Shown: positions 18,932 to 27,429 of the stretch, in pieces
Position numbering within the stretch: the stretch's first letter is position 1
How the letters are laid out: every line of letters starts with the position of its first letter
Source: an uncultured Acidimicrobiaceae bacterium
Lineage (GTDB): Bacteria > Actinomycetota > Acidimicrobiia > Acidimicrobiales > SZUA-35
NCBI GenBank assembly: GCA_947259095.1
Contig: CAMYLA010000001.1
Span: 65,151-129,150, forward strand
Reading direction: 5' to 3'
Length of the DNA: 64,000 bases
Notes under the pieces: generated by a model
Told to the model about the DNA's origin: nothing
The model's input: only the letters and a program-made list of their open reading frames with translations
The model's database searches: none
Position numbers and translations under genes: made by a program

Positions 18932-19924
18932 GTGAGCTCCGACCTGGCCCGTTCGATTCTCGACGGCGACCGCAAGGCCCTGGCCAAGGCGATCACCCTG
19001 GTCGAGTCGACCCGAGCCGATCACAACCTCGAGGCCGAGGCGTTGATCAACGAACTGCTGCCGGCCACCGGCCGCTCGATGAGGATCGGTGTCACCGGTT
19101 CACCCGGCGTTGGCAAGAGCACCTTCATCGACGCCTTCGGCTCGATGGTGGTGGCCCAGGATCGCCGGCTGGCGGTCCTGGCGGTCGATCCGTCGAGCAC
19201 CTCCCGCGGTGGTTCGATTCTCGGTGACAAGACCAGGATGGCCTCGCTCGCCTCCGACCCCGCCGTTTTCATCCGACCCTCACCGTCATCGGGCACCCTG
19301 GGCGGCATCGGGCGTCGAACCAGGGATGCGGTCCTGCTGTGCGAGGCGGCGGGCTTCGACACCGTGTTGGTGGAGACCGTCGGCGTCGGCCAGTCCGAGA
19401 CCACCGTGGCCACGGTGACGGACCTGTTCCTGCTGCTGGTCGCCCCCGGCGGCGGCGACGACCTCCAGGGCATCAAACGTGGGGTCATGGAGCTGGCCGA
19501 CCTGGTGGTGGTCAACAAGTCGGACGGCAACCTGGCCCTGTTGGCAAAACAAACCGAGGCCGACTACAGGTTGGCTCTCCATCTGGTCCGCCCGAAGCGG
19601 ACGGGCACCGAGACCCCGGTGGTCCGCTGCTCGAGCACCACCGGTGCCGGCTTGGACGAGGTGTTGGCCACCCTGACCGGACTGCACCGGACCATGACCG
19701 ACAGCGGCGAACTGGCCGCACTGCGTCGGGCCCAGGCGGTCGGGCAACTGGAGAACGAGGTCCGAGCCTCGTTGTTCGCCAGAGCCAGCGCCGACCGGCG
19801 ATTCGCCGATCGGCGGGCCGACGTCGAGCGGGCCGTGGCCGACCAGGAACTGTCGGTCACCGCCGGGGCCAGACTGCTCATCGAGCTCCTCGGTTGGACC
19901 GAGCAATCGACCGAAGCCACCTGA
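18932..19924 (+). CDS. meaB: Methylmalonyl-CoA mutase-associated GTPase MeaB
   Basis: G3E-family P-loop GTPase that gates cofactor loading and protects the mutase. 330 residues: P-loop GSPGVGKST at about 54-62, switch segment DPSSTSRGGSILGDKTRM, VETVGVGQSE and base-recognition VVNKSD. A C-terminal helical dimerisation arm is present. GTG start, 49 bases after mutB. No separate -10 box is evident, so it is probably co-transcribed. Its stop is 13 bases from the end of convergent rmlA. Confidence 0.93.
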   Translation: MSSDLARSILDGDRKALAKAITLVESTRADHNLEAEALINELLPATGRSMRIGVTGSPGVGKSTFIDAFGSMVVAQDRRLAVLAVDPSSTSRGGSILGDKTRMASLASDPAVFIRPSPSSGTLGGIGRRTRDAVLLCEAAGFDTVLVETVGVGQSETTVATVTDLFLLLVAPGGGDDLQGIKRGVMELADLVVVNKSDGNLALLAKQTEADYRLALHLVRPKRTGTETPVVRCSSTTGAGLDEVLATLTGLHRTMTDSGELAALRRAQAVGQLENEVRASLFARASADRRFADRRADVERAVADQELSVTAGARLLIELLGWTEQSTEAT

Positions 19925-19937
19925 GCGGAAGCGAGAC

Positions 19938-20804
19938 TCACAGAGCGGCCAACCGTTCGAGGTAGTCGCCGTAGCCGCTCTTGCACAGGGGTCGGGCCAG
20001 CGCCAACAGCTGGTCCTGGTCGATCCAGCCCATCCGCCACGCCACCTCCTCGACACAGCCGATCTTCACCCCTTGACGCTGTTCCAGCACCCTGACGAAC
20101 TCCGAGGCCGCCACCATCGAGTCGAAGGTGCCGGTGTCGAGCCAGGCCAGCCCCCGGCCGAATCGCCTGACCGAGAGCTCGCCGGCTTCGAGGTAGGCCA
20201 GGTTGACGTCGGTGATCTCCAGTTCCCCCCGTGCCGAGGGTTGCAGCCCTCGGGCCACGTCGACCACCTGCTTGTCGAAGATGTACAGACCGGTGACGGC
20301 CCAGCTCGACCGCGGGTCGGTTGGCTTCTCCTCGATCGAGTTCGGCGTGCCGGATCGATCGAAGCCGATGACCCCGTATCGCTGTGGATCGGAGACCTCC
20401 TGGGCAAACAGCGTGGCTCCCGACACGTCGCTGACCGATGACTGGAGCAACGAGGCCAAGCCGCCGCCGTAGAACAGGTTGTCGCCGAGGATCAACAGGC
20501 AGCCGCTGCCGGCCAGGAACCGTTCGCCGATCAGGAATGCCTCGGCGATCCCTCTCGGCTCGGCCTGGGTGGCGTAGGCGATGTCGAGACCCCACTGGCT
20601 GCCGTCGCCGAGGAGCCTGCGGAACGCCGGCTCGTCAGCGGCGGTACAGACGATCAGGATCTCCCGGATCCCGGCCAGCATCACCGTGGACAGCGGGTAG
20701 TAGATCATCGGCTTGTCATACACCGGCAGCAGCTGCTTGGACACGGCGATCGTCAGCGGGTGGAGGCGGGAGCCGGTCCCGCCGGCCAGGATGATGGCCC
20801 TCAC
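19938..20804 (-). CDS. rmlA: Glucose-1-phosphate thymidylyltransferase
   Basis: First step of dTDP-L-rhamnose synthesis: dTTP plus glucose-1-phosphate to dTDP-glucose. 288 residues from a GTG at 20804, matching the family's usual 290. The nucleotide signature GGTGSRLHPLT is at the N-terminus, followed by KQLLPVYDKPMIYYPLS, LGDNLFYG and EKPTDPRSSWAVTGLYIFD. The GTG overlaps the rmlD stop by four bases. Longer open sequence to 20942 is antisense-like Arg-rich and rejected. Last gene of the minus-strand glycan run, so the pathway's first enzyme is encoded last. Confidence 0.95.
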   Translation of the reverse strand: MRAIILAGGTGSRLHPLTIAVSKQLLPVYDKPMIYYPLSTVMLAGIREILIVCTAADEPAFRRLLGDGSQWGLDIAYATQAEPRGIAEAFLIGERFLAGSGCLLILGDNLFYGGGLASLLQSSVSDVSGATLFAQEVSDPQRYGVIGFDRSGTPNSIEEKPTDPRSSWAVTGLYIFDKQVVDVARGLQPSARGELEITDVNLAYLEAGELSVRRFGRGLAWLDTGTFDSMVAASEFVRVLEQRQGVKIGCVEEVAWRMGWIDQDQLLALARPLCKSGYGDYLERLAAL

Positions 20805-21943
20805 CGGTCGACGAGGGGTCCGGCGGTACGGGTCACGGCACCGGTACCGCCGAACTCGATGCCGACCCCGATTCGGACCGGAGGCGGCGGGCTGTCGGTC
20901 CGGTCGAGCTGACGCGACACCCGGCGCAGCGACTCCCGCCACGGCGGCAGGGTGTGCCCGTAGGCCGCAGCGAAGGCATCACTGCTGATCCGTGAATCGG
21001 CGGGCCGTCTGGCGGCCAAGGGGTACTGGCCGGTGGTGATCCGGTCGAGCTCGACTCGATCCCTGGTGCCGTCGAGCCGGAGGATCTCGTCAGCGAACTC
21101 GCACCACGTGGCATCGTCCGGTGCGGCAACGTGGAATAGGCCGTTGTGCCGTAACCCGGCACGGATGGCGACCACGATGGCCGCGGCAAGATCATCGGCT
21201 GCGGTGGGGCAACCCCGCTGGTCGTCCACCACCTGGAGCACCGGCCGGCTCCGGCCGAGCTTGCGGATCGTCCTGACGAAGTTGGAGCCGGTGCTGCTGT
21301 AGAGCCACGAGGTCCGCAGCACCAGGGCATCGTCGAGCTGGAGGGCGGCCAACTCACCGGCCCGCTTCGACCGACCGTAGGCACCAAGGGGGTTGACCTG
21401 ATCGTGTTCCCGGTACCAGCCGCTGGCGGCTCCGTCGAAGACGTAGTCGGTGGAGAGGTGAATCAGGCGGGCGTCGACCGCGGCCGCCGCTTCGGCGATC
21501 GAGACCACCGCCCGGTGATTGACGCGGTTTGCCACATCGGGCTGGGCCTCGGCCCCGTCCACCGAGGTGGAGGCGGCGGCGTTGATCACCACCTTCGGGC
21601 GCCATCGCTGAATGTAGGTCCTCACCGCACCGTGGTCGGTGATGTCGAGTTGGTCCCTGGTGGCCGGTAGGACGAAGGTGCCGACCGGCCACTCCTGATT
21701 GACCAGTGCCGATCCCAGCTGGCCCTTGGCCCCCAGGATGAGAATCCGGTCGAGGGCCGGCCGGTCGGCCGAGACGTCGGTCGGGCGATACCGGTCGCCG
21801 GGGTGCTCGGTGGTCGAATCCCGGTCGTCGCCTGCCACGTCGCCGGCTGCCCCGTCGCTGGAAGGCCCACTCTTCGGAGACCCACTATTCGAAGACCCAC
21901 TATTCGAAGACCCACTATTCGAAGACCCACTATTCGAAGACAA
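20801..21943 (-). CDS. rmlD: dTDP-4-dehydrorhamnose reductase, with repeat-encoded N-terminal extension
   Basis: NADPH-dependent last step of dTDP-rhamnose synthesis. The catalytic SDR part starts at DRILILGAKGQLGSALV (about residue 65) and has YGRSK for the Tyr/Lys pair and HLSTDYVFDG. The first possible start is a TTG at 21943, inside the end of rmlC (14-base overlap). It would give a 380-residue protein beginning with four near-perfect SSNSG repeats from a 15-bp tandem repeat, then a disordered acidic stretch. Normal RmlD is about 290-300 residues. GTG codons nearer the fold may be the real start, making the repeats a spacer. Overlaps rmlA downstream by four bases. Confidence 0.9.
   Translation of the reverse strand: MSSNSGSSNSGSSNSGSSNSGSPKSGPSSDGAAGDVAGDDRDSTTEHPGDRYRPTDVSADRPALDRILILGAKGQLGSALVNQEWPVGTFVLPATRDQLDITDHGAVRTYIQRWRPKVVINAAASTSVDGAEAQPDVANRVNHRAVVSIAEAAAAVDARLIHLSTDYVFDGAASGWYREHDQVNPLGAYGRSKRAGELAALQLDDALVLRTSWLYSSTGSNFVRTIRKLGRSRPVLQVVDDQRGCPTAADDLAAAIVVAIRAGLRHNGLFHVAAPDDATWCEFADEILRLDGTRDRVELDRITTGQYPLAARRPADSRISSDAFAAAYGHTLPPWRESLRRVSRQLDRTDSPPPPVRIGVGIEFGGTGAVTRTAGPLVDR
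21866..21940. repeat. 15-bp minisatellite across the rmlC/rmlD junction
   Basis: Four perfect copies of CCCACTATTCGAAGA (21881-21940) plus one with two mismatches (21866-21880). On the coding strand each unit carries TTCGAATAG, the last bases and stop of rmlC, so the array seems to have grown from the rmlC stop region. Confidence 0.95.
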
Positions 21944-22505
21944 TGCCCTGCTCCTTCAGTTCGGCCAGGCTCAGCGCCGTGGCATCCTTGTCGGACAGGA
22001 CCGCCCGGGTCGGATCGACCGGCCAGTCGATGGCCAGTTCGGGATCCAGCCAGTTCAGGCTCCTGTCGGCCGCCGGGTCGTAGTGGGTCGTGACCTTGTA
22101 GGCCACGACCGTGTCGGGCTCCAGGGTGCAGAACCCGTGGGCGAAGCCCTCGGGGATCCAGAGCTGGTTCCCGCTCACCGCATCGAGCTCGACGGTGACA
22201 TGGTGGCCGAAGCTCGGCCCATCGGTCCGCAGGTCCACCGCCACATCGAGGGCCCGGCCTGCGATCACCCGAACCAGCTTTGCCTGGGCCTCCGGCCCCA
22301 TCTGGAGGTGTAGTCCCCGAACCGTTCCCACCGATCTCGACAGCGAGTCGTTGTCCTGCACGAAGCGCACCTCGAGCCCGACGGCCTCACAGAAACTGCG
22401 CTTGTTGAAGGTCTCGCTGAAGTACCCTCGTCGGTCCTCGAATCTCGTCGGGGTGATGAGCTTGATGCCGTCGATGGCCAGGTCTTTGACGGTTGGTGCG
22501 GTCAT
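21930..22505 (-). CDS. rmlC: dTDP-4-dehydrorhamnose 3,5-epimerase
   Basis: Cupin-fold epimerase, third step of dTDP-rhamnose synthesis; 191 residues, normal length. The segment FSETFNKRSFCEAVGL is typical, and VRGLHLQ carries the catalytic His. VDLRTDGPSFG and LWIPEGFAHGF are also family hallmarks. It begins 13 bases after the GT2 gene. Its stop TAG lies in the tandem repeat, with the rmlD frame overlapping it. Confidence 0.95.
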   Translation of the reverse strand: MTAPTVKDLAIDGIKLITPTRFEDRRGYFSETFNKRSFCEAVGLEVRFVQDNDSLSRSVGTVRGLHLQMGPEAQAKLVRVIAGRALDVAVDLRTDGPSFGHHVTVELDAVSGNQLWIPEGFAHGFCTLEPDTVVAYKVTTHYDPAADRSLNWLDPELAIDWPVDPTRAVLSDKDATALSLAELKEQGIVFE

Positions 22506-22518
22506 GGGGCCAGCCCGA

Positions 22519-24294
22519 TCATGTCGCAGGCTCCTCGATCGGCGCCGCGGTCAGCCGAGGCCGGGGCCACAGCCTCGGCAGGAAGTCGATCAGCCCGGCC
22601 CGCCGCTTCTGCTCGGTGACGAACGGGTCGGGGGCCGGGTACTCCTCGGACTGAGGGGCCAGGTGATGGGGATTGTCGTAGGGGTCATCGGTGATGACAC
22701 TGCGCCAGCGCTCGTGGAGCAGGGCCAGTTCCCGGTCGTCGATCTTCGGGTCCCGGCTCGAGGCCTCGTAGTGGGTCAACACGATCTCGGGATCGACCAC
22801 GGTCCGGTGCCCGAGGTCGTCGAGCTTGAGGCACAGGTCCACGTCGTTGTAGCTCGATGGGAACTCGGGCGAGAAGCCACCGACCAGGCGGAACTTCTCG
22901 GCCGAAACAGCCAGGCAGGCCCCGGTCACCGCAAGGCAGTTCTGGGGAACCAGCAGGCTGTCCATATAGCCGGGATGGTCGGCCGGACATCGTTCGTAGC
23001 GGTGGCTGGGGTGCCCTCCCCTGGTCCAGATCCCGGCGTGTTGGATTCGCCCGTTGCCGTAGTGGAGTCGGGCCCCGACCGCCCCGATGTCGGGTTGGAA
23101 ACCGTACATGGTCAGCCGTTCGAGCCAGTTCCCGGTCTCGACCACGGTGTCGTCGTTGAGGAAGACCAGGAACTCGCCGGTGGCGGCGACCGCACCTCGG
23201 TTGCAGGCGTTGGAGAAGTTGAACGGGCGGTCATCGCGGCAGAAGCGGATGGTCGGCTGACGGTTTGGCGGGTGGGCGTCGACGGTCGACAGGACCTGGG
23301 CCGCCAAGTCCGGTGGCGCCCCCGGCGTGACGACGAGCACCAACTCGTAGTCGGGGTGAGACGTCTTGGCGATCACGCTGTCGATGGCCTGGAGACACAG
23401 CACCGTGGGGCGGCCATCGATCGTCCGTTGGGAACCGTTGGTCGGCATGATGATGCTGACCGAAGGCGGGGAGACCAGCTCCGGATCGAAGCGGATCAGG
23501 TCATCGCCGGCTGCGTCGGCCCTGACCCGAGCCGGAAAACCGGTCTCGTCGAGCAGGCGCTGGGCGGCCGCGGCAGCGGACACCGGGGCATTGGGTACTT
23601 GGGCAATGACCGTGCTCGATACCGGCTGCGCCGCCGACTCGCCGGACGCCGCCAGCGGCACCAGGAACAGCAGGTGGGGAATATGGGCGATGGTCCCGCT
23701 GAGGGCGGTCATCGTCATGGCCGACTCGTGGCTCGGTGGGGCGGTGATGGTGGCATCGATACCGGTTGATCTTGCCGATGCGCTCTCGGCCACCGACCGG
23801 GACACCAGGAACATCTCTCCCAGATACATCTGGGCCCGGAGGCGGTCCGGTGAGTACCCGGGGCGGTGGTGGGGCTCGGCCAGCCGGACCGGATCCCCGG
23901 TGCGGTACCCGGTGCTGTCGAAGTAGGCGAAATCGACGCCGGGGTTGTGGACGATCATGTCGTGGATGACGTCGAACGCGTCGACGGCCAGCATGCAGTC
24001 GGCCGGGACGAAGACCAGGTGCTCGGCGCCGGTGGCCTCCCAGCTCTCCACCGGCCGTGGCCTGCGGGTTGCGGCACCGGCATCCGGGGTGGGCTGGGGG
24101 CCGCCGGGCAGGCCTGAGGCGTCAAAGCTGGGCTCCCGGCCGACGTCGCCGCCCCGGTCGACGACGACCACCTCGGTCCAGCCGTCGAGATCGTCCCACC
24201 GCCGGTCGAGCGCTGCCGGTCCGGACCGGCCGGACGGGTCGGATCGTTCGGGGCAGATCACCAGCGCCACGGTTGGCGTCCCGTCACCGGTCAC
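22519..24294 (-). CDS. GT2-family glycosyltransferase, two-part
   Basis: Inverting GT-A glycosyltransferase, 591 residues, about twice the minimal GT2 size. The clear GT2 domain is the C-terminal half (about 277-510): SVSIIMPTNG, NFSNACNRGAVAATGEFL, FLNDDTVV (the metal-binding Asp motif) and GGFSPEFPSSYNDVDLCLK. The N-terminal half is related in pattern (LVFVPADCMLAVDAFDVIHD) and may be a second, degenerate GT-A fold. No membrane helices. The ATG overlaps the stop of the coiled-coil gene by four bases. Likely adds sugars, plausibly rhamnose given its neighbours, to the lipid-linked glycan. Confidence 0.87.
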   Translation of the reverse strand: MTGDGTPTVALVICPERSDPSGRSGPAALDRRWDDLDGWTEVVVVDRGGDVGREPSFDASGLPGGPQPTPDAGAATRRPRPVESWEATGAEHLVFVPADCMLAVDAFDVIHDMIVHNPGVDFAYFDSTGYRTGDPVRLAEPHHRPGYSPDRLRAQMYLGEMFLVSRSVAESASARSTGIDATITAPPSHESAMTMTALSGTIAHIPHLLFLVPLAASGESAAQPVSSTVIAQVPNAPVSAAAAAQRLLDETGFPARVRADAAGDDLIRFDPELVSPPSVSIIMPTNGSQRTIDGRPTVLCLQAIDSVIAKTSHPDYELVLVVTPGAPPDLAAQVLSTVDAHPPNRQPTIRFCRDDRPFNFSNACNRGAVAATGEFLVFLNDDTVVETGNWLERLTMYGFQPDIGAVGARLHYGNGRIQHAGIWTRGGHPSHRYERCPADHPGYMDSLLVPQNCLAVTGACLAVSAEKFRLVGGFSPEFPSSYNDVDLCLKLDDLGHRTVVDPEIVLTHYEASSRDPKIDDRELALLHERWRSVITDDPYDNPHHLAPQSEEYPAPDPFVTEQKRRAGLIDFLPRLWPRPRLTAAPIEEPAT

Positions 24295-24773
24295 GGGCTG
24301 GTCACCGATCGACGGATCGCCCCCAGAAGCTGTCGAAACGCGGTGCCGGGTCCCAGCGGTCGGCCGGCCGGTTCCACGCCCCCGCTGCCCCCGCTGCCGG
24401 CGTCGTCGCCGAGCCCGGTCTCGCCGGTCGGCTGCTGCTCGACAAGGATCTCCTTGAGCTGGCGCAGCTCGGTCTCCCTGACATGGAGCCGGTACAGGAC
24501 CTCCTGGGTCTCGGCCTTGGCCTGGGCCGCCACCGCCCTGGCCCCCAGCACGGCATCGACGGAGTTCAGGCTCTTCTCCTGCTCGATCCGAAGCCGACGC
24601 CGAAGGTCATCGATGACCGCCCGGGGGTCCGGTGGCGTCTCGTCGGCCGGACCGATGAAGCGGCCCTCCGATGCGATGCGAGGTCGATCGGACCGGCTGG
24701 TCTCCGGCTCGGTCTCACCGATCAGCATCGGAGCGGGCCGACGCCTGTCGACCCCGTCGTTGCGACCGGCCAT
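24291..24773 (-). CDS. Unknown coiled-coil protein inside the glycan operon
   Basis: 160 residues from the ATG at 24773, which overlaps the rmlB stop by one base (TGATG). The end overlaps the GT2 start by four. Not recognised. The N-terminal 50 residues are polar and disordered. Residues about 55-115 (DDLRRRLRIEQEKSLNSV, TQEVLYRLHVRETELRQLKE) form a strong amphipathic helix likely to be a coiled coil. A Gly-rich linker and a short basic helix (FRQLLGAIRRS) end it, possibly membrane-touching. No signal peptide or catalytic motif. Tight coupling on both sides says it works with glycan assembly; a scaffold or chain-length role is a guess. Confidence 0.7.
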   Translation of the reverse strand: MAGRNDGVDRRRPAPMLIGETEPETSRSDRPRIASEGRFIGPADETPPDPRAVIDDLRRRLRIEQEKSLNSVDAVLGARAVAAQAKAETQEVLYRLHVRETELRQLKEILVEQQPTGETGLGDDAGSGGSGGVEPAGRPLGPGTAFRQLLGAIRRSVTSP

Positions 24774-25846
24774 CAGCGCACCTCCTCCAGCAGCCCAAGC
24801 CTGGCGCCTCCGAACTCGCGGGCCATCAACGGCTCCCACCACCCCTGGTTCGCCAGATACCAGTCGACGGTTTCGGCCAGGCCGGCGTCGAAGTCCCGGC
24901 GGGGACGCCAGCCGAGCTCGGAGCGGATACGGGAGCTGTCGACCGCGTATCGCACATCGTGGCCCGGTCGATCGGTGACGAACTGGATGAGGCTGCGACG
25001 GTCGAGCGAATCGCCGGCCGCGGCGCCGATCGCCTCGCAGATCAACTGGACGACCTCGATGTTGGTCCGCTCGCTGTCACCGCCGATGGCGTAGGTCCGG
25101 CCGGCCGAGCCGCGCTCCAGGACCGCCAGCAGTGCCTCGGCGTGGTCTGCGACATGCAGCCAGTCCCGAACGTTGAGCCCCAGCCCGTACACCGGCAGCT
25201 CCTCGCCCCGCCAGGCCTTGATGATCATCAACGGGATCATCTTCTCCGGGAACTGGAACGGCCCGTAGTTGTTGGAGCAGTTCGTGACCGAGATCGGCAA
25301 CCCGTAGGTTTCACCCCAGGCCCGGACCAGGTGGTCGGACGCCGCCTTGGTTGCGGAGTACGGCGAGCGGGGGCTGTAGTTGGTTTCCTCATCGAAGGGA
25401 CCGTCCCCCGGCTCCAGCGAGCCGAAGACCTCGTCGGTCGAGACGTGCACGAAACGACTGAACCGGTCACCCAAACGGCGGCAGGCCTCGAGCAGGTTGA
25501 AGGTGCCGATGATGTTGGAGTCGACGAATACCTGCGGGCCATCGATCGAGCGGTCGACGTGGCTCTCGGCCGCCAGGTGGAGCACCGCATCGGGGCGAAC
25601 CGCGGCCACCACCTCCGAGATCGACGGTTCGTCGGCCAGATCGCAGCGGTGAAAGGTGTACCGAGCCGACTGCGATGCGGCCTCGACCGACTCGGCGGTC
25701 GAGGCGTACGACACCTTGTCGACGTTCACCACCCGATGGTCGGTGTCATCGATGAGCTTGCGGACAACGGCGGAGCCGATGAAGCCCAGCCCTCCGGTCA
25801 CCATCACGGTCATCGGTCCGCCGCTTCGGTTCATCGGTTCGGTCAC
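24773..25846 (-). CDS. rmlB: dTDP-glucose 4,6-dehydratase
   Basis: NAD+-dependent SDR enzyme, second step of dTDP-rhamnose synthesis; 357 residues. VTGGLGFIGSAVVR binds NAD+. HLAAESHVDRSI, STDEVFG and YSATKAASDH supply catalytic residues, and NNYGPFQFPEKMIPL is family-typical. The ATG overlaps the upstream GT4 stop by four bases. A second ATG 11 codons in (MTVMVTGG) would also fit the fold start. Confidence 0.95.
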   Translation of the reverse strand: MTEPMNRSGGPMTVMVTGGLGFIGSAVVRKLIDDTDHRVVNVDKVSYASTAESVEAASQSARYTFHRCDLADEPSISEVVAAVRPDAVLHLAAESHVDRSIDGPQVFVDSNIIGTFNLLEACRRLGDRFSRFVHVSTDEVFGSLEPGDGPFDEETNYSPRSPYSATKAASDHLVRAWGETYGLPISVTNCSNNYGPFQFPEKMIPLMIIKAWRGEELPVYGLGLNVRDWLHVADHAEALLAVLERGSAGRTYAIGGDSERTNIEVVQLICEAIGAAAGDSLDRRSLIQFVTDRPGHDVRYAVDSSRIRSELGWRPRRDFDAGLAETVDWYLANQGWWEPLMAREFGGARLGLLEEVR

Positions 25847-27429
25847 GATTGGTTGCTCCTGTCGTCCACTGGGTCATCATCGCCGCCGGTCTCACCGCTG
25901 TCGGTCTCATGACGACCGCTCCCACCACTGTCTGTCTTGGCACCGTCGGTCTCGGTGGCCCGGCGTTCGGTGGCCCGGCTTTCGGTGGCCCGGTCGGTGC
26001 CGCCCGCCCCTGGCCGCACCGGCTCGTCCAGTCGGCGGTCCAGTTGGGTCACCGCATCGATGGCCGCTCGTTGCAGCTCCTCGACCCGCCTTGCCACCGG
26101 CTCGATCTGCCAGTTGGTCAGCCGCTCGACGGCCCGCTTGACCGGGGCGACACCGGGCCGGGCCGAGGTCGGCTGCGGTCGATGGAGGTGGCCCAATGCC
26201 AGCAACGGATCCACCGGCCGACGATCGATGGCCGAGCCCGGCCCGAGCTCGGCGGTGGCGATCTGATCCTCCCTGGCCCTGGCGACGATCTGCGCCTGGA
26301 GATCGTTCCGATCGGGGTGGCGTCTGTCGACCCGCCACGGCGAGTCGTCGCTGGCAGCGGACCCCGCTGCGCCGTCGGCCCCCGCAGGATCGGTCGATGG
26401 GTCACCGGTCCCGCCACGTTCCTCGACGTCGGCTGCGGCCGACAGCTTCTCCATGGCGATGGACAGCTCGTCGACGTCGGCGAAGAAGAGCGTTCCCGGT
26501 GGCGCCTGATCCCGGAGCTGGGGTAGGTCCGATGCCAGGATCGGGGTCTCGAACAGGCGGGCCCGCTCCACCACCCCCGAGGACCAGATCTCCCGATACG
26601 GCAGCACCACTGCGTCGGCAGCCTGGAGCCAGAGGTCGAACTCCACGTCGGAGACAAACCGTTGGTGCAGCGTTGCAGCCGGCACCGCCGCGGACTGGCG
26701 GGCCAGCCGATCCACGTAGTCGGTGATCTCCGGTTCGTCGACCCTGGCCGACCCGACGATGTGGAGCCGGGCATCGGTGGCCGGCAGCCGCTCGATGGCC
26801 TCGACCGCCAGATCGAATCCCTTGTGGTGCTGCAGGAACCCGATGGCGACGAACAGGAAGTGGTCCTGGGACAGCCCCAGTTCGGCTCTGGCCTCGGCCG
26901 GCGACAACACCACCGCAGCCCGGAAGTCGCGACCGTGGTCGATGACCTCGATCAGGTCGCCGATGCCGAGCAGCTCGTCGAGTCGGCCCCCCTCGGCCGG
27001 TGTGTGGACGGTGACCCGATCGGCCTGCTCGAACGCCAGCCGGGCCGCCCGCCGTTCCAGGGGGTTCTGTTCCAGCGGTCCGTACTCGATCTCGTGGATC
27101 CTCAGGTCGAGCGAGGTCGACCTGGCCAGTCCGGCCAGGCCGGCCCACACCGCAAGCCGGCGGGCGGCCGAGCCGCAGCCACCGAACAGCATGTCGGGTG
27201 CGAAGTGGATGATCGTCCGGTCGTAGGTCTTGGCCTTGGCGGCGAGGCGAACCATGCCCCTTGGGCCACCGAGGCGAAGATGCCATCTGGCCGCCGAGGG
27301 CAGCGGCGACAGCACGTCGACGTCGGCCCACGGTTGCCGGTTGCTGCGCAACTCCCGCAGTTCCTGGATGGCGTAGGTGGCGATGCCGTCCCGATAGGGG
27401 GCGAACGGGCTGACCATCAGGGTTCTCAT
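25843..27429 (-). CDS. GT4-family glycosyltransferase with long C-terminal tail
   Basis: 528 residues. The GT-B fold occupies about 1-345: MRTLMVSPFAPYRDGIATYA at the start, FVAIGFLQHHKGFDLAVEAI and VVLPYREIWSSGVVERARLF in the donor half. Residues 350-528 are an added tail: an acidic, Ser/Gly/Ala-rich segment, then VKRAVERLTNWQIEPVARRV and QRAAIDAVTQLDRRL, two amphipathic helices. The tail ends in a repetitive hydrophilic stretch (ATESRATERRATET). Similar helix pairs occur at the ends of other glycan-locus enzymes and may mediate complex or membrane contact. It is coupled by four-base overlaps to both neighbours. Confidence 0.82.
   Translation of the reverse strand: MRTLMVSPFAPYRDGIATYAIQELRELRSNRQPWADVDVLSPLPSAARWHLRLGGPRGMVRLAAKAKTYDRTIIHFAPDMLFGGCGSAARRLAVWAGLAGLARSTSLDLRIHEIEYGPLEQNPLERRAARLAFEQADRVTVHTPAEGGRLDELLGIGDLIEVIDHGRDFRAAVVLSPAEARAELGLSQDHFLFVAIGFLQHHKGFDLAVEAIERLPATDARLHIVGSARVDEPEITDYVDRLARQSAAVPAATLHQRFVSDVEFDLWLQAADAVVLPYREIWSSGVVERARLFETPILASDLPQLRDQAPPGTLFFADVDELSIAMEKLSAAADVEERGGTGDPSTDPAGADGAAGSAASDDSPWRVDRRHPDRNDLQAQIVARAREDQIATAELGPGSAIDRRPVDPLLALGHLHRPQPTSARPGVAPVKRAVERLTNWQIEPVARRVEELQRAAIDAVTQLDRRLDEPVRPGAGGTDRATESRATERRATETDGAKTDSGGSGRHETDSGETGGDDDPVDDRSNQS

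Noticed and set aside
21866..21940. Repeat array considered as a CRISPR
   Set aside because: Units are 15 bp, contiguous and without spacers, and there are no cas genes.
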